Below, one piece after another: positions 8,699 through 16,583 of a DNA stretch of 51,234 nt. How positions within the stretch are numbered: the stretch's first letter is position 1; every line of letters begins with the position of its first letter. The notes beneath the pieces are model-generated. The model was not told where the DNA came from. It saw only the letters and a program-made list of their open reading frames with translations, and did no database searches. A program made the position numbers and the translations under genes. Origin of the DNA: an uncultured Rhizobiaceae group bacterium (lineage in GTDB: Bacteria > Pseudomonadota > Alphaproteobacteria > Rhizobiales > Rhizobiaceae); assembly GCA_938044775.1 (NCBI GenBank), contig CALIOE010000107.1:1-51234 (forward strand). The letters run 5' to 3'.

Positions 8699-9163
8699 CT
8701 AAGTGTTCAGAGGAAGTTTCATTCCATGGTGGGATACGGCAAATCCCAGCCGTTCATAGAAAATTCGAGTGCGCCTTCGTTTCACATCGGTCGTCAACTG
8801 AACCAGTGAGCACCCCCGCTCCCTGCAGATGCGGACAGCTTCCAACATCAGTTTGTGACCAATACCCTGGCCTCGCCTGTTTGACGTTACTCGTACGCTC
8901 TCCACCTGGCCGCGGACAGCCCCCAGCCGCGAAAGTTGAGGGATAAACGTAATCTGCAAATAGGCCAGCAACTCGGCATCGATCTCCGCAACCAGAAGAT
9001 ACTGGTTTTCGTCTGCTTCGATAGAGTGGAATGCATCGAGGTATTTCCGGTTGAGCGGCAGCGAGGAGTCCTCGCGATCACGCCCAAGCTCATCATCCGC
9101 GAACATCGCGACGATTGTTTCGAGGTCTTCACGCCTCGCGCGACGGAAAGTCAGCACCGACAT
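8699..9163 (-). CDS. GNAT-family N-acetyltransferase
   Basis: A 154-residue acetyltransferase of the GNAT fold. The acetyl-CoA pyrophosphate loop is seen as VTSNRRGQGIGHKLM (about residues 92-106, the Q/RxxGxG/A motif), followed by FYERLGFAVS near the C-terminus. ESVRVT is the beta-4 strand that leads to this loop. The acceptor is unknown; the sequence resembles small-molecule or antibiotic-type acetyltransferases rather than RimI. It begins 14 bases after the stop of the acyl-CoA dehydrogenase gene on the same strand, so the two are probably co-transcribed. It converges on the trypsin-like gene with about 40 bases between stops. Confidence 0.88.
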   Translation of the reverse strand: MSVLTFRRARREDLETIVAMFADDELGRDREDSSLPLNRKYLDAFHSIEADENQYLLVAEIDAELLAYLQITFIPQLSRLGAVRGQVESVRVTSNRRGQGIGHKLMLEAVRICRERGCSLVQLTTDVKRRRTRIFYERLGFAVSHHGMKLPLNT

Positions 9164-9177
9164 CCGGTTAATGCAAT

Positions 9178-10428
9178 CTAGACAAATGCCTGCAAACCGG
9201 TTTGCGCCCGTCCCAGGATAAGCGCATGCACGTCATGTGTGCCTTCATAGGTGTTGACGGCCTCAAGATTCATGACATGCCGAATTACCCCATATTCATC
9301 GCTGACGCCGTTACCACCATGCATGTCGCGCGACATTCGGGCGATATCGAGTGCCTTCCCGCAATTGTTACGTTTCATCATCGATATGAGTTCGGCAGGC
9401 GCGCGGTGCTCGTCCATCAATCGACCAAGCCGCAAAGAACCCTGCAGACCAAGAGAAATCTCGGTTTGCATGTCGGCAAGCTTTTTCTGGATCAACTGGT
9501 TTTGTGCCAGCGGGCGTCCAAACTGCTTGCGGTCAAGCGTATATTGCCGAGCTGCGTGCCAGCAGAACTCGGCAGCCCCCATGGCGCCCCAGGAAATTCC
9601 GTAGCGAGCACGATTAAGGCATCCGAAAGGGCCTGCCAGGCCGGAAACATTCGGCAATAGATTTTCTTCGGGAACAAACACATCTGACATCTGGATCATG
9701 CCGGTGACGGAAGCCCGAAGCGAAAATTTCCCATCGATCTTTGGAGTTTCAAGGCCGGTCATGCCCCGCTCCAGAATAAAACCCCGGATCTTGCCTTCGT
9801 GGTCATCACTCTTCGCCCAGACAACCATTACATCGGCGACTGGTGAATTGGTGATCCAGTTTTTCGCACCCGATAAAGAGTAACCGCCGTCGACTTTTCT
9901 GGCACGGGAAAGCATTCCGCCCGCATCGGAACCGTGATCCGGCTCTGTGAGGCCAAAGCAGCCGATCTTATTCCCGCTGGCCAGATCTGGAAGATACCTG
10001 GTTCGCTGCTCATCTGTGCCGTAGGCAAAAATCGGATGCATCACCAGCGAGGACTGAACCGACATGGCAGACCGGTAACCGGAATCGACCCGCTCAACCT
10101 CACGCGCAACCAAGCCGTAAGAAACATAGTTCACACCAGCTCCCCCGAATTCTTCGGGAATGGTTGCGCCAAGCAGTCCGAGCTCGCCCATTTCACTCAT
10201 AATGTCTCGGTCGAATACTTCATTGCGGTTGGCTTCCAGCACCCGGGTCGCAAGTTTCTCGTCCGCATATGCACGCGCAGAATCGCGTATCAGCCGCTCG
10301 TCTTCAGTCAATTGCTCATCAAGAAGAAAGGGATCGTCCCACACCAGGGGAACGGGCTTGGCGCGGGCAAGCTCTGGTGTATTCGCATGTTCTTCGTGCA
10401 GAGCCATATCTTCCGGTTTGGTCAGCAT
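9178..10428 (-). CDS. gcdH: Acyl-CoA dehydrogenase, glutaryl-CoA dehydrogenase type
   Basis: A 416-residue flavoprotein. It shows the acyl-CoA dehydrogenase signatures [16 protein letters not shown] (FAD/substrate site) and the C-terminal [17 protein letters not shown], whose Glu is the catalytic base in the glutaryl-CoA dehydrogenase subgroup. [16 protein letters not shown] and [19 protein letters not shown] also match that subgroup. The expected reaction is oxidation and decarboxylation of glutaryl-CoA to crotonyl-CoA in lysine/tryptophan breakdown, with electrons passing to ETF. The start is the ATG at 10428 with a good GGAGAA five bases or so upstream; the frame extends ten codons further but without support. 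A GNAT gene follows in the same unit. The Lrp/AsnC gene lies upstream on the same strand, 250 bases away, and could control it. Confidence 0.9.
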   Translation of the reverse strand: MLTKPEDMALHEEHANTPELARAKPVPLVWDDPFLLDEQLTEDERLIRDSARAYADEKLATRVLEANRNEVFDRDIMSEMGELGLLGATIPEEFGGAGVNYVSYGLVAREVERVDSGYRSAMSVQSSLVMHPIFAYGTDEQRTRYLPDLASGNKIGCFGLTEPDHGSDAGGMLSRARKVDGGYSLSGAKNWITNSPVADVMVVWAKSDDHEGKIRGFILERGMTGLETPKIDGKFSLRASVTGMIQMSDVFVPEENLLPNVSGLAGPFGCLNRARYGISWGAMGAAEFCWHAARQYTLDRKQFGRPLAQNQLIQKKLADMQTEISLGLQGSLRLGRLMDEHRAPAELISMMKRNNCGKALDIARMSRDMHGGNGVSDEYGVIRHVMNLEAVNTYEGTHDVHALILGRAQTGLQAFV

Positions 10429-10643
10429 GTTTTGTTCTCCTTTCGCCAAGTCTAGCACTCAAAAACCTCAAAGAAAACGAAACTCTAGTCGAACGATCAG
10501 TGAAAACTCCTATCGTATCTTCCGGGCAGGCGACCCGACGTTATGGCCCGGTAGATTGTAGACTTTCTCACTCGGGGGCAGGCGTTCGGCCGGGTTTCTG
10601 TTGGAACAAATTGCTGCCCTGGCGACGGCATGGCACCGGCAGA

Positions 10644-10676
10644 TTGCTTTGGCTGCCAGGCAAATGCCTAAAGCAA
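10644..10676 (-). terminator. Possible terminator of the Lrp/AsnC gene
   Basis: Directly after the stop of the regulator gene (10678-10680) lies an inverted repeat, TTGCTTT/AAAGCAA, extended by GGC/GCC with one bulged base and a 12-base loop. There is no run of T after it, so it may be a weak or Rho-assisted terminator. The rest of 10429-10643 shows no gene. Confidence 0.35.
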
Positions 10677-10677
10677 G

Positions 10678-11127
10678 CTAGATCGGCAGAGCGGTTGTAT
10701 CCTTGATCGCCTCCATAACAAAACTCGCTGAGATGTCGCTGAGCCTCAGTCTTGTTGTCAGCCGCTGATAGAAGGCGTCATAGGCCTTCACATCACGCAC
10801 ACAGACACGAAGGATATAGTCCAGGTCGCCGCTCATCCGGAACGCTCCGGTTATCTCCGGCATCGCATTCACCACCTTGCGGAAACTTTCAGCCCAATCG
10901 GCCGCATGCTCACTGGTTCGAACCAGCACCAAAACGGTGAGGCCGAGGTTGACCGCATCGGGATCAATCAGAGCAACCCGGGCTTTGATAACTCCCGCAT
11001 CTTCCAGACCCTTGACCCTTCGCCAGCAGGCGTTGCGCGACAATCCAATCGACTCCGCCAAAGTTTCAACCGTCACAGAAGCGTCGAGCTGAAGATACCG
11101 TATGATGGACTTGTCAAAATTATCCAC
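10678..11127 (-). CDS. Lrp/AsnC family transcriptional regulator
   Basis: A 149-residue feast/famine regulator. The N-terminal winged helix-turn-helix reads LDASVTVETLAESIGLSRNACWRRVKGLEDAGVI in two parts (about residues 14-48), and the C-terminal RAM/ligand-binding domain (about 60-140) carries AFRMSGDLDYILRV and the AYDAFYQRL helix. Such proteins form octameric discs and respond to amino acids. The start is a GTG at 11127, with AAGGAGA about seven bases upstream. A perfect palindrome (11141-11157) lies 13 bases before the start, which points to self-regulation. It is divergent from the DUF6356 gene; the gcdH-like gene lies downstream on the same strand. Confidence 0.93.
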   Translation of the reverse strand: MDNFDKSIIRYLQLDASVTVETLAESIGLSRNACWRRVKGLEDAGVIKARVALIDPDAVNLGLTVLVLVRTSEHAADWAESFRKVVNAMPEITGAFRMSGDLDYILRVCVRDVKAYDAFYQRLTTRLRLSDISASFVMEAIKDTTALPI

Positions 11128-11140
11128 AACGATCTCCTTA

Positions 11141-11157
11141 TTGGGAAATTATCCCAA
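11141..11157. promoter_or_regulatory. Probable Lrp/AsnC operator palindrome
   Basis: The site reads TTGGGAAATTATCCCAA: six-base arms TTGGGA/TCCCAA around AATTA, an AT-centred inverted repeat of the size bound by Lrp/AsnC dimers. It lies in the leader between the regulator (start 11127) and the divergent DUF6356 gene (start 11247). A further half-site TTGGGA occurs at 11181-11186, exactly 40 bases on, about four helical turns. Binding is inferred, not shown. Confidence 0.5.
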
Positions 11158-11246
11158 AACGATAATATAAAGGAGGTTTTTTGGGAAGAACTTCTGAGCA
11201 GGCCCTGTACACTATACCCAGAAAATCGGGCCCGAAGGAGTTCAAT

Positions 11247-11456
11247 ATGAGAGCAGCAATCGAAAGAGTCTTTTTGCATCACCCCGAAACGGTCGATGAA
11301 ACCTACTTTCAACACATGAAGTTTGCGTCACGTTTTGCCGGACTGCTTCTCCTCGCTTCCACAGCCGCCATCGTTCATGCCGTCATTCCATGTCTGTTTG
11401 AAAGCACGGCCGGCAGATTGATCCGCCGCATGCACTCAGACATTGAAAACCGTTAG
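11247..11456 (+). CDS. DUF6356 family small membrane protein
   Basis: A 69-residue protein with the DUF6356 pattern: an N-terminal FLHHPETVDETYFQHMKFA, then one hydrophobic helix (about 29-49, GLLLLASTAAIVHAVIPCLF), then FESTAGRLIRRMH. The function is unknown; the family is common in alphaproteobacteria. The ATG has a fine GAAGGAG seven bases upstream. It is divergent from the Lrp/AsnC gene and followed by pccB 83 bases later, so it could be the first gene of a pcc transcript. Confidence 0.8.
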   Translation: MRAAIERVFLHHPETVDETYFQHMKFASRFAGLLLLASTAAIVHAVIPCLFESTAGRLIRRMHSDIENR

Positions 11457-11539
11457 CAGAGCGCCTTATCCCAAAGCCACAATTGCACTCACCATCCTGC
11501 CCTTCTAAGTTCGACGAATGACTTTCGGGGAGGAAACCC

Positions 11540-13072
11540 ATGCACGACATTCTGGAACAACTGGAAGCCCGCCGCGATGAGGCCCATCTCGGCGGCGGCG
11601 AAAAGCGCATTGCTGCCCAACACAGCAAAGGCAAGCTGACTGCGCGAGAGCGACTGGAAGTTCTCCTCGATGAAGGCAGCTTTGAGGAATACGACACATT
11701 CGTGACGCACCGCTGCACGGATTTTGGCATGGAGGCCAACAAGATTCCCGGCGATGGAGTGGTCACCGGATGGGGAACAATCAACGGTCGGCTCGTCTAC
11801 GTCTACGCTCAGGACTTTACCGTACTGGGCGGTTCGCTATCTGAAACCCATGCCGCAAAAATCTGCAAGATCATGGATATGGCCATGAAGAACGGCGCAC
11901 CGGTCATTGGCCTCAACGATTCCGGAGGCGCCCGCATTCAGGAAGGCGTCGCTTCACTCGGTGGTTACGCCGATGTTTTTCAAAAAAATGTCCTGGCATC
12001 CGGCGTTGTACCCCAGATTTCCGTAATCATGGGTCCCTGCGCCGGGGGCGCCGTCTATTCGCCCGCGATGACAGACTTTATTTTCATGGTTCGCGACACG
12101 TCATATATGTTCGTCACCGGCCCTGATGTGGTGAAAACCGTCACCAACGAAATCGTCACCGCCGAAGAACTCGGTGGCGCAAAAACCCACACATCGAAGT
12201 CATCTGTTGCAGACGGCGCATTCGACAACGATGTGGAAACATTGCGCCAGATGCGCAGGCTCTACGACTTTCTTCCGCTGAACAATCGCGAGAAGGCACC
12301 GGTCCGGCCTTTCTTTGACTCCCCTGATCGCATCGAACCGAGTCTCAATACGCTGATACCCGACAACCCCAACCAGCCCTATGACATGCAGGAAGTGATA
12401 AGAAAAGTTGCCGATGAGGGCGACTTCTTCGAGATTCAGGCTGACTATGCCAAGAACGTCTTGACCGGTTTTGTTCGCATGGAAGGCCAGACCGTTGGTG
12501 TGGTTGCTAACCAACCGCTTGTGCTCGCCGGTTGTCTCGATATCAATTCCAGCCGCAAAGCTGCACGTTTCGTGCGTTTCTGCGATGCGTTTTCGATTCC
12601 GATCCTGACACTGGTGGATGTGCCTGGTTTCCTGCCGGGTACGAGCCAGGAGTTTGGCGGCGTGATTAAGCATGGTGCCAAATTGCTGTTTGCCTATGGA
12701 GAGGCAACCGTTCCCAAGGTCACGCTGATCACCCGAAAGGCCTATGGCGGCGCTTACGATGTCATGGCTTCCAAACACCTTCGCGGCGACGTTAATTATG
12801 CCTGGCCTACAGCCGAAATCGCTGTCATGGGAGCAAAGGGCGCTGTCGAGATCTTGTACCGCTCCGAACTCGACAACGCCGACAAAATCGCGGCACGAAC
12901 GGCGGACTACGAAGACCGGTTTGCCAATCCGTTTGTGGCAGCGGAAAAAGGGTTTATCGACGATGTCATTCTGCCAAGCGAAACCCGCAAACGGCTTTGC
13001 CGGGCCTTTGCCATGTTGAGAGGCAAGACGCTCGAGAATCCCTGGAAGAAGCATGACAATTTGCCCCTGTGA
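11540..13072 (+). CDS. pccB: Propionyl-CoA carboxylase beta subunit (carboxyltransferase)
   Basis: A 510-residue carboxyltransferase subunit that moves CO2 from carboxybiotin to propionyl-CoA, giving (S)-methylmalonyl-CoA. It shows the N-terminal [19 protein letters not shown] segment, the first crotonase-like half with [14 protein letters not shown] and [11 protein letters not shown], and the second half with [14 protein letters not shown] and [12 protein letters not shown], the two oxyanion-hole regions of acyl-CoA carboxylases. Length is as usual for PccB. A GGGGAGG stretch stands before the ATG. Its TGA overlaps the GTG start of a lipoprotein gene, and the biotin subunit pccA follows 3.5 kb downstream on the same strand. 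Confidence 0.97.
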   Translation: MHDILEQLEARRDEAHLGGGEKRIAAQHSKGKLTARERLEVLLDEGSFEEYDTFVTHRCTDFGMEANKIPGDGVVTGWGTINGRLVYVYAQDFTVLGGSLSETHAAKICKIMDMAMKNGAPVIGLNDSGGARIQEGVASLGGYADVFQKNVLASGVVPQISVIMGPCAGGAVYSPAMTDFIFMVRDTSYMFVTGPDVVKTVTNEIVTAEELGGAKTHTSKSSVADGAFDNDVETLRQMRRLYDFLPLNNREKAPVRPFFDSPDRIEPSLNTLIPDNPNQPYDMQEVIRKVADEGDFFEIQADYAKNVLTGFVRMEGQTVGVVANQPLVLAGCLDINSSRKAARFVRFCDAFSIPILTLVDVPGFLPGTSQEFGGVIKHGAKLLFAYGEATVPKVTLITRKAYGGAYDVMASKHLRGDVNYAWPTAEIAVMGAKGAVEILYRSELDNADKIAARTADYEDRFANPFVAAEKGFIDDVILPSETRKRLCRAFAMLRGKTLENPWKKHDNLPL

Positions 13073-13671
13073 AGAATGGAACTGAATTGCGCGTCGTGAC
13101 GCTGGGCATAAGGGCCTCTTTTGTTGCACTCATGTTGCTGCTGGCGGGCTGTCAGACTCCTCAACAGGCAATCTTAGCTGAAGCAAAGTCCGCCGCAAAA
13201 AACGATGATCGGTCGGTTGGATTTCTGATCGGAGATGTCACCATTGACGGTGAACCCTGCACGCGCGGGCCGATACGATTCCTGAGCGACAGGGGGCGCA
13301 ATGTAACCTCAGCCTTCGCTAAAAAGTTTGACAGCATCAACAACCGTTATTCGCGTGGTGAACTTGTCGAATTGATCCCTGCCAAATTGGAGCCAGACAC
13401 TTACAGTTTCGTTGGGTCCGACTGCCTGAAAACGACGGCGGCAGGGTTTGCCAGACAGTTTGTTGTCTCTCCCGGGGCCGTAATCAGCCTGGGTGTCATC
13501 AATATAAGCCGGGACGCGATCCCTGCTGCCGGCACTGTCAGGTCCGCGACCGTCACCTCCCGGCCCTTTACCGCCCAGGAGCTGGCCGGATTTCGGCAGA
13601 AATATCCGGGGGTCGCCAGTCGCATGGTGCATAGAAGCTGGGAATCACTGAGTGCCGCGCGTCCATTTTGA
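13069..13671 (+). CDS. Lipoprotein of unknown function, coupled to pccB
   Basis: A 200-residue product beginning with a GTG that overlaps the pccB stop by four bases. Residues 10-28 form a lipoprotein signal peptide ending in LLAGC (lipobox, Cys28). The mature part is hydrophilic with two further cysteines (in GEPCTRG and GSDCLKT) that could form a disulphide, and a beta-rich middle region. I do not recognise the family. The tight overlap with pccB suggests obligate co-translation, yet an exported lipoprotein has no evident role in propionyl-CoA metabolism. Later starts (TTG at 13087) would still keep the lipobox. Confidence 0.78.
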   Translation: MKNGTELRVVTLGIRASFVALMLLLAGCQTPQQAILAEAKSAAKNDDRSVGFLIGDVTIDGEPCTRGPIRFLSDRGRNVTSAFAKKFDSINNRYSRGELVELIPAKLEPDTYSFVGSDCLKTTAAGFARQFVVSPGAVISLGVINISRDAIPAAGTVRSATVTSRPFTAQELAGFRQKYPGVASRMVHRSWESLSAARPF

Positions 13672-13698
13672 TCGCAGGCCGTTTGGCTCTGTTGGATC

Positions 13699-13968
13699 TT
13701 ACTCCTCGCCCCAGGCGGCCCTGAACCAGATCGCTGCTCCGCCCGCCACCATTCCAAACAGCGTGGCAAACCCGAACATCAACAGGACCGCGAAGCCAAA
13801 CCAATGTTCCGACTTTTCGATCATCGTTCCGATGCGATGAATGTCGTGATGAATAATAAGCCAGCCCGTAAAGGCACCCATGGCTGAGCCAAGCAATGAC
13901 TGAACCACGATCATGCGAATCCAGGACCAATGCTCATCATAGGCTTTGTTTTTTTCTCGATCATTCAT
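13699..13968 (-). CDS. Small two-helix membrane protein, unknown
   Basis: An 89-residue protein starting MNDREKNKAYDEHWSW, with two predicted membrane helices (about 19-39 and 58-82, the second rich in Gly/Phe/Met). The ends are polar, and a short charged loop joins the helices. The open frame extends upstream to 14109, but that part is arginine- and proline-rich and has no good start, so I take the ATG at 13968. It lies on the strand opposite to pccB and the protease gene, convergent with the lipoprotein gene. No family is recognised. Confidence 0.65.
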   Translation of the reverse strand: MNDREKNKAYDEHWSWIRMIVVQSLLGSAMGAFTGWLIIHHDIHRIGTMIEKSEHWFGFAVLLMFGFATLFGMVAGGAAIWFRAAWGEE

Positions 13969-14154
13969 GACGTGGGGCAACAATTTGACCGGCGGATTTC
14001 TTGATAAGGAATAGCACTGAGGGATTGATCGGCAAAGACGCGTCCCGGGCCTCGGCGGCTGACTTAGCTTACATCTGAAATTGTGGGTTTTCACACTTTG
14101 GCGCCGCAATGTTAGTGTTACTCATGGCGTGGGGCTTTATTTTGTGAGGTTCCT

Positions 14155-15261
14155 ATGTGCTTTTCCTGCAATTCTTCCTCCCCCCACAACCCCATCAACT
14201 GCATCATACCGCCTCACATGTTGCGGGTCATGGCGATGCGCGGAGACGCATCGACCGCAAAAATGGCACGCTCCATGCTCAAACAGAACGAGAAAGTTCG
14301 GGAGGAACGGGCAGATCAATCATCCGGTGGCATGGTGCCGGCAGACGGACCACCCGGCTCATTCGTATCCGCAGCGGTGATGAGAGGCGGCGCCGAACAG
14401 CACATTATCGATCGCCAGATTTATGACGGCGAGCGAAAGGCTTCGCTACCGGGAACGCTGATCCGGGCCGAAGGCGATCCCGCGACCGGGGACGAGGAAG
14501 TCGACGCAGCCTATGACGGCGCCGGTGATGTGTTTGATTTATACAGCTCCCAATACAGCCGTAACTCCCTCGACGGCGAAGGGTTGCCGTTGGTTGCCAC
14601 GGTCCACCACCGCAGAAATTACAACAATGCCTTTTGGAACGGATCTCAGATGGCCTATGGCGACGGAGATGGCGAAATTTTCCGCACATTCACAGAACTA
14701 TCCGTGATCGGTCACGAGATGTCCCACGGGGTTGTACAATATTCAGGTGGTCTGCTGTATCAGGGTCAGTCCGGTGCGCTTAACGAAAGTTATTCTGACG
14801 TATTTGGGTCGCTGACAGTTCAAAAAAAGCTGGGACAATCGGTGTCGGAGGCCAGTTGGCTGGTCGGCGAAGGAATACTCGGCCCCAACATCAACGGCAC
14901 AGCACTGCGCAGCATGCGCGCGCCAGGAACAGCTTACTCGGACAGTCTGCTTGGGCAGGATCCGCAGCCCTATCACATGGACCTCTTTGTTAACACGACA
15001 GACGACAATGGCGGCGTCCACATCAACTCCGGAATTCCCAACCACGCGTTCTATCTTTATTGTCAATATATGGGTGGCAACGCCTGGGAGGGGCCGGGGC
15101 GGATCTGGTACCTGGCATTGCAACGCATCAACAATCCTATGGCCACCTTCAACGACTGGGCGCAGCAAACCATGGAGGCAGCAGTTGAGTTGAATGGCAA
15201 CGGCAGCATGGAAATGGTCATGCTGCGTCGTGCCTGGAAACTTGTTGGCATCGCCGTCTGA
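14155..15261 (+). CDS. M4 (thermolysin-fold) zinc metalloprotease, protealysin-like
   Basis: A 368-residue peptidase of family M4. The zinc site is complete: HEMSH (His187, Glu188, His191) and NESYSD (Glu211), with the catalytic histidine in GGVHINSGIPNHAFY (His289). The N-terminus has no signal peptide; instead a short propeptide with the motif IIPPHMLR (about 17-24) matches protealysins, whose 50-residue pro-part is removed autocatalytically. Four N-terminal residues apart sit Cys2 and Cys5, and Cys16 follows. Protealysins lack the long thermolysin pro-region and act inside or near the cell. An emfourin-like inhibitor gene follows 51 bases later, as known for the Serratia pair. Confidence 0.93.
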   Translation: MCFSCNSSSPHNPINCIIPPHMLRVMAMRGDASTAKMARSMLKQNEKVREERADQSSGGMVPADGPPGSFVSAAVMRGGAEQHIIDRQIYDGERKASLPGTLIRAEGDPATGDEEVDAAYDGAGDVFDLYSSQYSRNSLDGEGLPLVATVHHRRNYNNAFWNGSQMAYGDGDGEIFRTFTELSVIGHEMSHGVVQYSGGLLYQGQSGALNESYSDVFGSLTVQKKLGQSVSEASWLVGEGILGPNINGTALRSMRAPGTAYSDSLLGQDPQPYHMDLFVNTTDDNGGVHINSGIPNHAFYLYCQYMGGNAWEGPGRIWYLALQRINNPMATFNDWAQQTMEAAVELNGNGSMEMVMLRRAWKLVGIAV

Positions 15262-15312
15262 CCGTAAGTAGAGCTTATGTCAGGTTCAATACTAGCCGTG
15301 GGATGTTTTGCT

Positions 15313-15600
15313 ATGATCATAGAAATCACATCGAGCGGCGGCTTTGCTGGCATCCCCGGTGCCGGAATAGACAAACAAATCAATGTGGACATTCAGGCCG
15401 CCGCCATGAAGGAACGCATCTGCGCTGCGTTTGAGCCCGCGGTCTTAAAGAAAATGTCGGCAAAGCGGACAAAATATCGCGGCGCAGACCTTGTGACCTA
15501 TCGCATTACGATTGTCGGCGAGAACACTGACAAGTTGGTCTTCGAAGTTCGCGAAGACGATATTCCCCCTGAGATGCTGGACCTCATTGACGAAATGTGA
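15313..15600 (+). CDS. Emfourin-like inhibitor of the adjacent M4 protease
   Basis: A 95-residue protein (from the ATG at 15313) with the N-terminal strand MIIEITSSGGFAGIPG, the SxGGFAGI pattern of emfourin, the slow tight-binding inhibitor encoded next to protealysin in Serratia proteamaculans. The rest is a single small domain with RYRITIVG-like and KLVFEVREDDIPPEM segments; in this group the second half is the usual DUF-type beta sheet followed by an acidic tail. The assignment depends on the motif plus position directly after the protease gene. An upstream ATG at 15277 in the same frame would add 12 residues (MSGSILAVGCFA) that other members do not appear to need. Confidence 0.8.
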   Translation: MIIEITSSGGFAGIPGAGIDKQINVDIQAAAMKERICAAFEPAVLKKMSAKRTKYRGADLVTYRITIVGENTDKLVFEVREDDIPPEMLDLIDEM

Positions 15601-15640
15601 TCGTTCATCAGCAGAGCTCCACCAATCGGCTTATCGAAAC

Positions 15641-16000
15641 ATGCACAAGCACCGCGGTTTTCCGTCACGCCTGCCAGGTACCGACTATCAGTTCACCATC
15701 CGGCGGGACAATCCGAAGGGCGCGACCAAAATCGTCGCCAGGCAGCGCTATGCGGACCGCTCGCCAAACGATAAAACGGCGGATCTGAACTTCATGGCTT
15801 GTCTGGTCAAGCACTTTGGTGACGAGCCGTTCGAACGTGGAAACCTTGATGCGGGTCGGCTGGGTTGGCTTTTTGGCCGGGAAGTGGTGGCAGCTCAGGA
15901 GCCGTTTGATCCTGCATCTTATGATGCGATGTTACGGATAAACCGGAGCGTCGCCGAGAAGAGTTTTCCAGAGGCCTTCGACCAAGAAAACCGAATTTGA
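15641..16000 (+). CDS. Hypothetical 119-residue protein after the inhibitor gene
   Basis: An open frame of 119 residues starting MHKHRGFPSRLPGTDYQF, soluble, with alternating charged and aromatic residues (ADLNFMACLVKHFGDEPF; LGWLFGREVVAAQEPFDP). No motif that I know is present. It starts 40 bases after the emfourin-like stop and ends 74 bases before the cupin gene, on the same strand, so it may belong to the protease-inhibitor unit. The frame is open further upstream (to 15512), but that part overlaps the inhibitor gene. Codon use looks like that of the neighbours. Confidence 0.65.
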   Translation: MHKHRGFPSRLPGTDYQFTIRRDNPKGATKIVARQRYADRSPNDKTADLNFMACLVKHFGDEPFERGNLDAGRLGWLFGREVVAAQEPFDPASYDAMLRINRSVAEKSFPEAFDQENRI

Positions 16001-16074
16001 CGCCGTGCCGCTGATAATTTCCCAGGATTGAACAGGCTCACATCCGTGATAGCCTCTGTTCAGGAGGAGCAGCA

Positions 16075-16521
16075 ATGAACGTTCACGATAAATCCGTGAC
16101 AGAAGGTCTTTGGAAGGGCCAGGCTTTCGCAATCAGCCAGCCGGACAATTCTCCTTTCGAGGCGCGCGGGCTGCGCGCCTTCTTTGAATACCGGGACCTG
16201 GGTGTAAAGGCCGCGACAAGCGGGAAGTTCGGTGCCCATGTCATCCGCGCCGTGCCAGGTGTTGATTCAGAGCCTCATTGGCACATCCATGAACTGGACT
16301 TTCAGCTGGTTTATGTAACGCAGGGCTGGGTCGTTTTTGAATATGAGGGCCAGGGAGAACACGTGCTGCGCGAGGGCGCCTGCGTTCTGCAACCACCGGG
16401 AATTCGGCATCGGGAAGTCCGTCATTCAGACGATCTTGAGCTGATCGAAATCATCTCACCCGCTGAATTTGATACCCGACCGGCCGACCCCCCGGCTGCA
16501 CAATCAACGACCAAAGTCTGA
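16075..16521 (+). CDS. Cupin-domain protein
   Basis: A 148-residue single cupin (double-stranded beta-helix). The two metal motifs can be read as EPHWHIHELDFQLVYVTQG (two to three His and a Glu/Asp, about residues 65-83) and PPGIRHREV (about 110-118). It could bind iron, manganese or zinc and act as a small isomerase, dioxygenase or sensor; nothing more specific can be said. A very good Shine-Dalgarno (AGGAGGAGCAGCA before the ATG) suggests strong translation. It lies 62 bases before pccA on the same strand. Confidence 0.88.
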   Translation: MNVHDKSVTEGLWKGQAFAISQPDNSPFEARGLRAFFEYRDLGVKAATSGKFGAHVIRAVPGVDSEPHWHIHELDFQLVYVTQGWVVFEYEGQGEHVLREGACVLQPPGIRHREVRHSDDLELIEIISPAEFDTRPADPPAAQSTTKV

Positions 16522-16583
16522 AGCAAACACCTTGACCCGGCCCGACGCTTTCGGCGAGATGGCGGCTCGGGAGTAGGATAAGA

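Noticed and set aside
10269-10706. Plus-strand frame of 145 residues spanning the gcdH start and intergenic region
   Set aside because: Overlaps a confident gene start on the other strand and shows no motif.
12200-13129. Minus-strand frame of 309 residues inside pccB
   Set aside because: Antisense shadow; pccB is certain.
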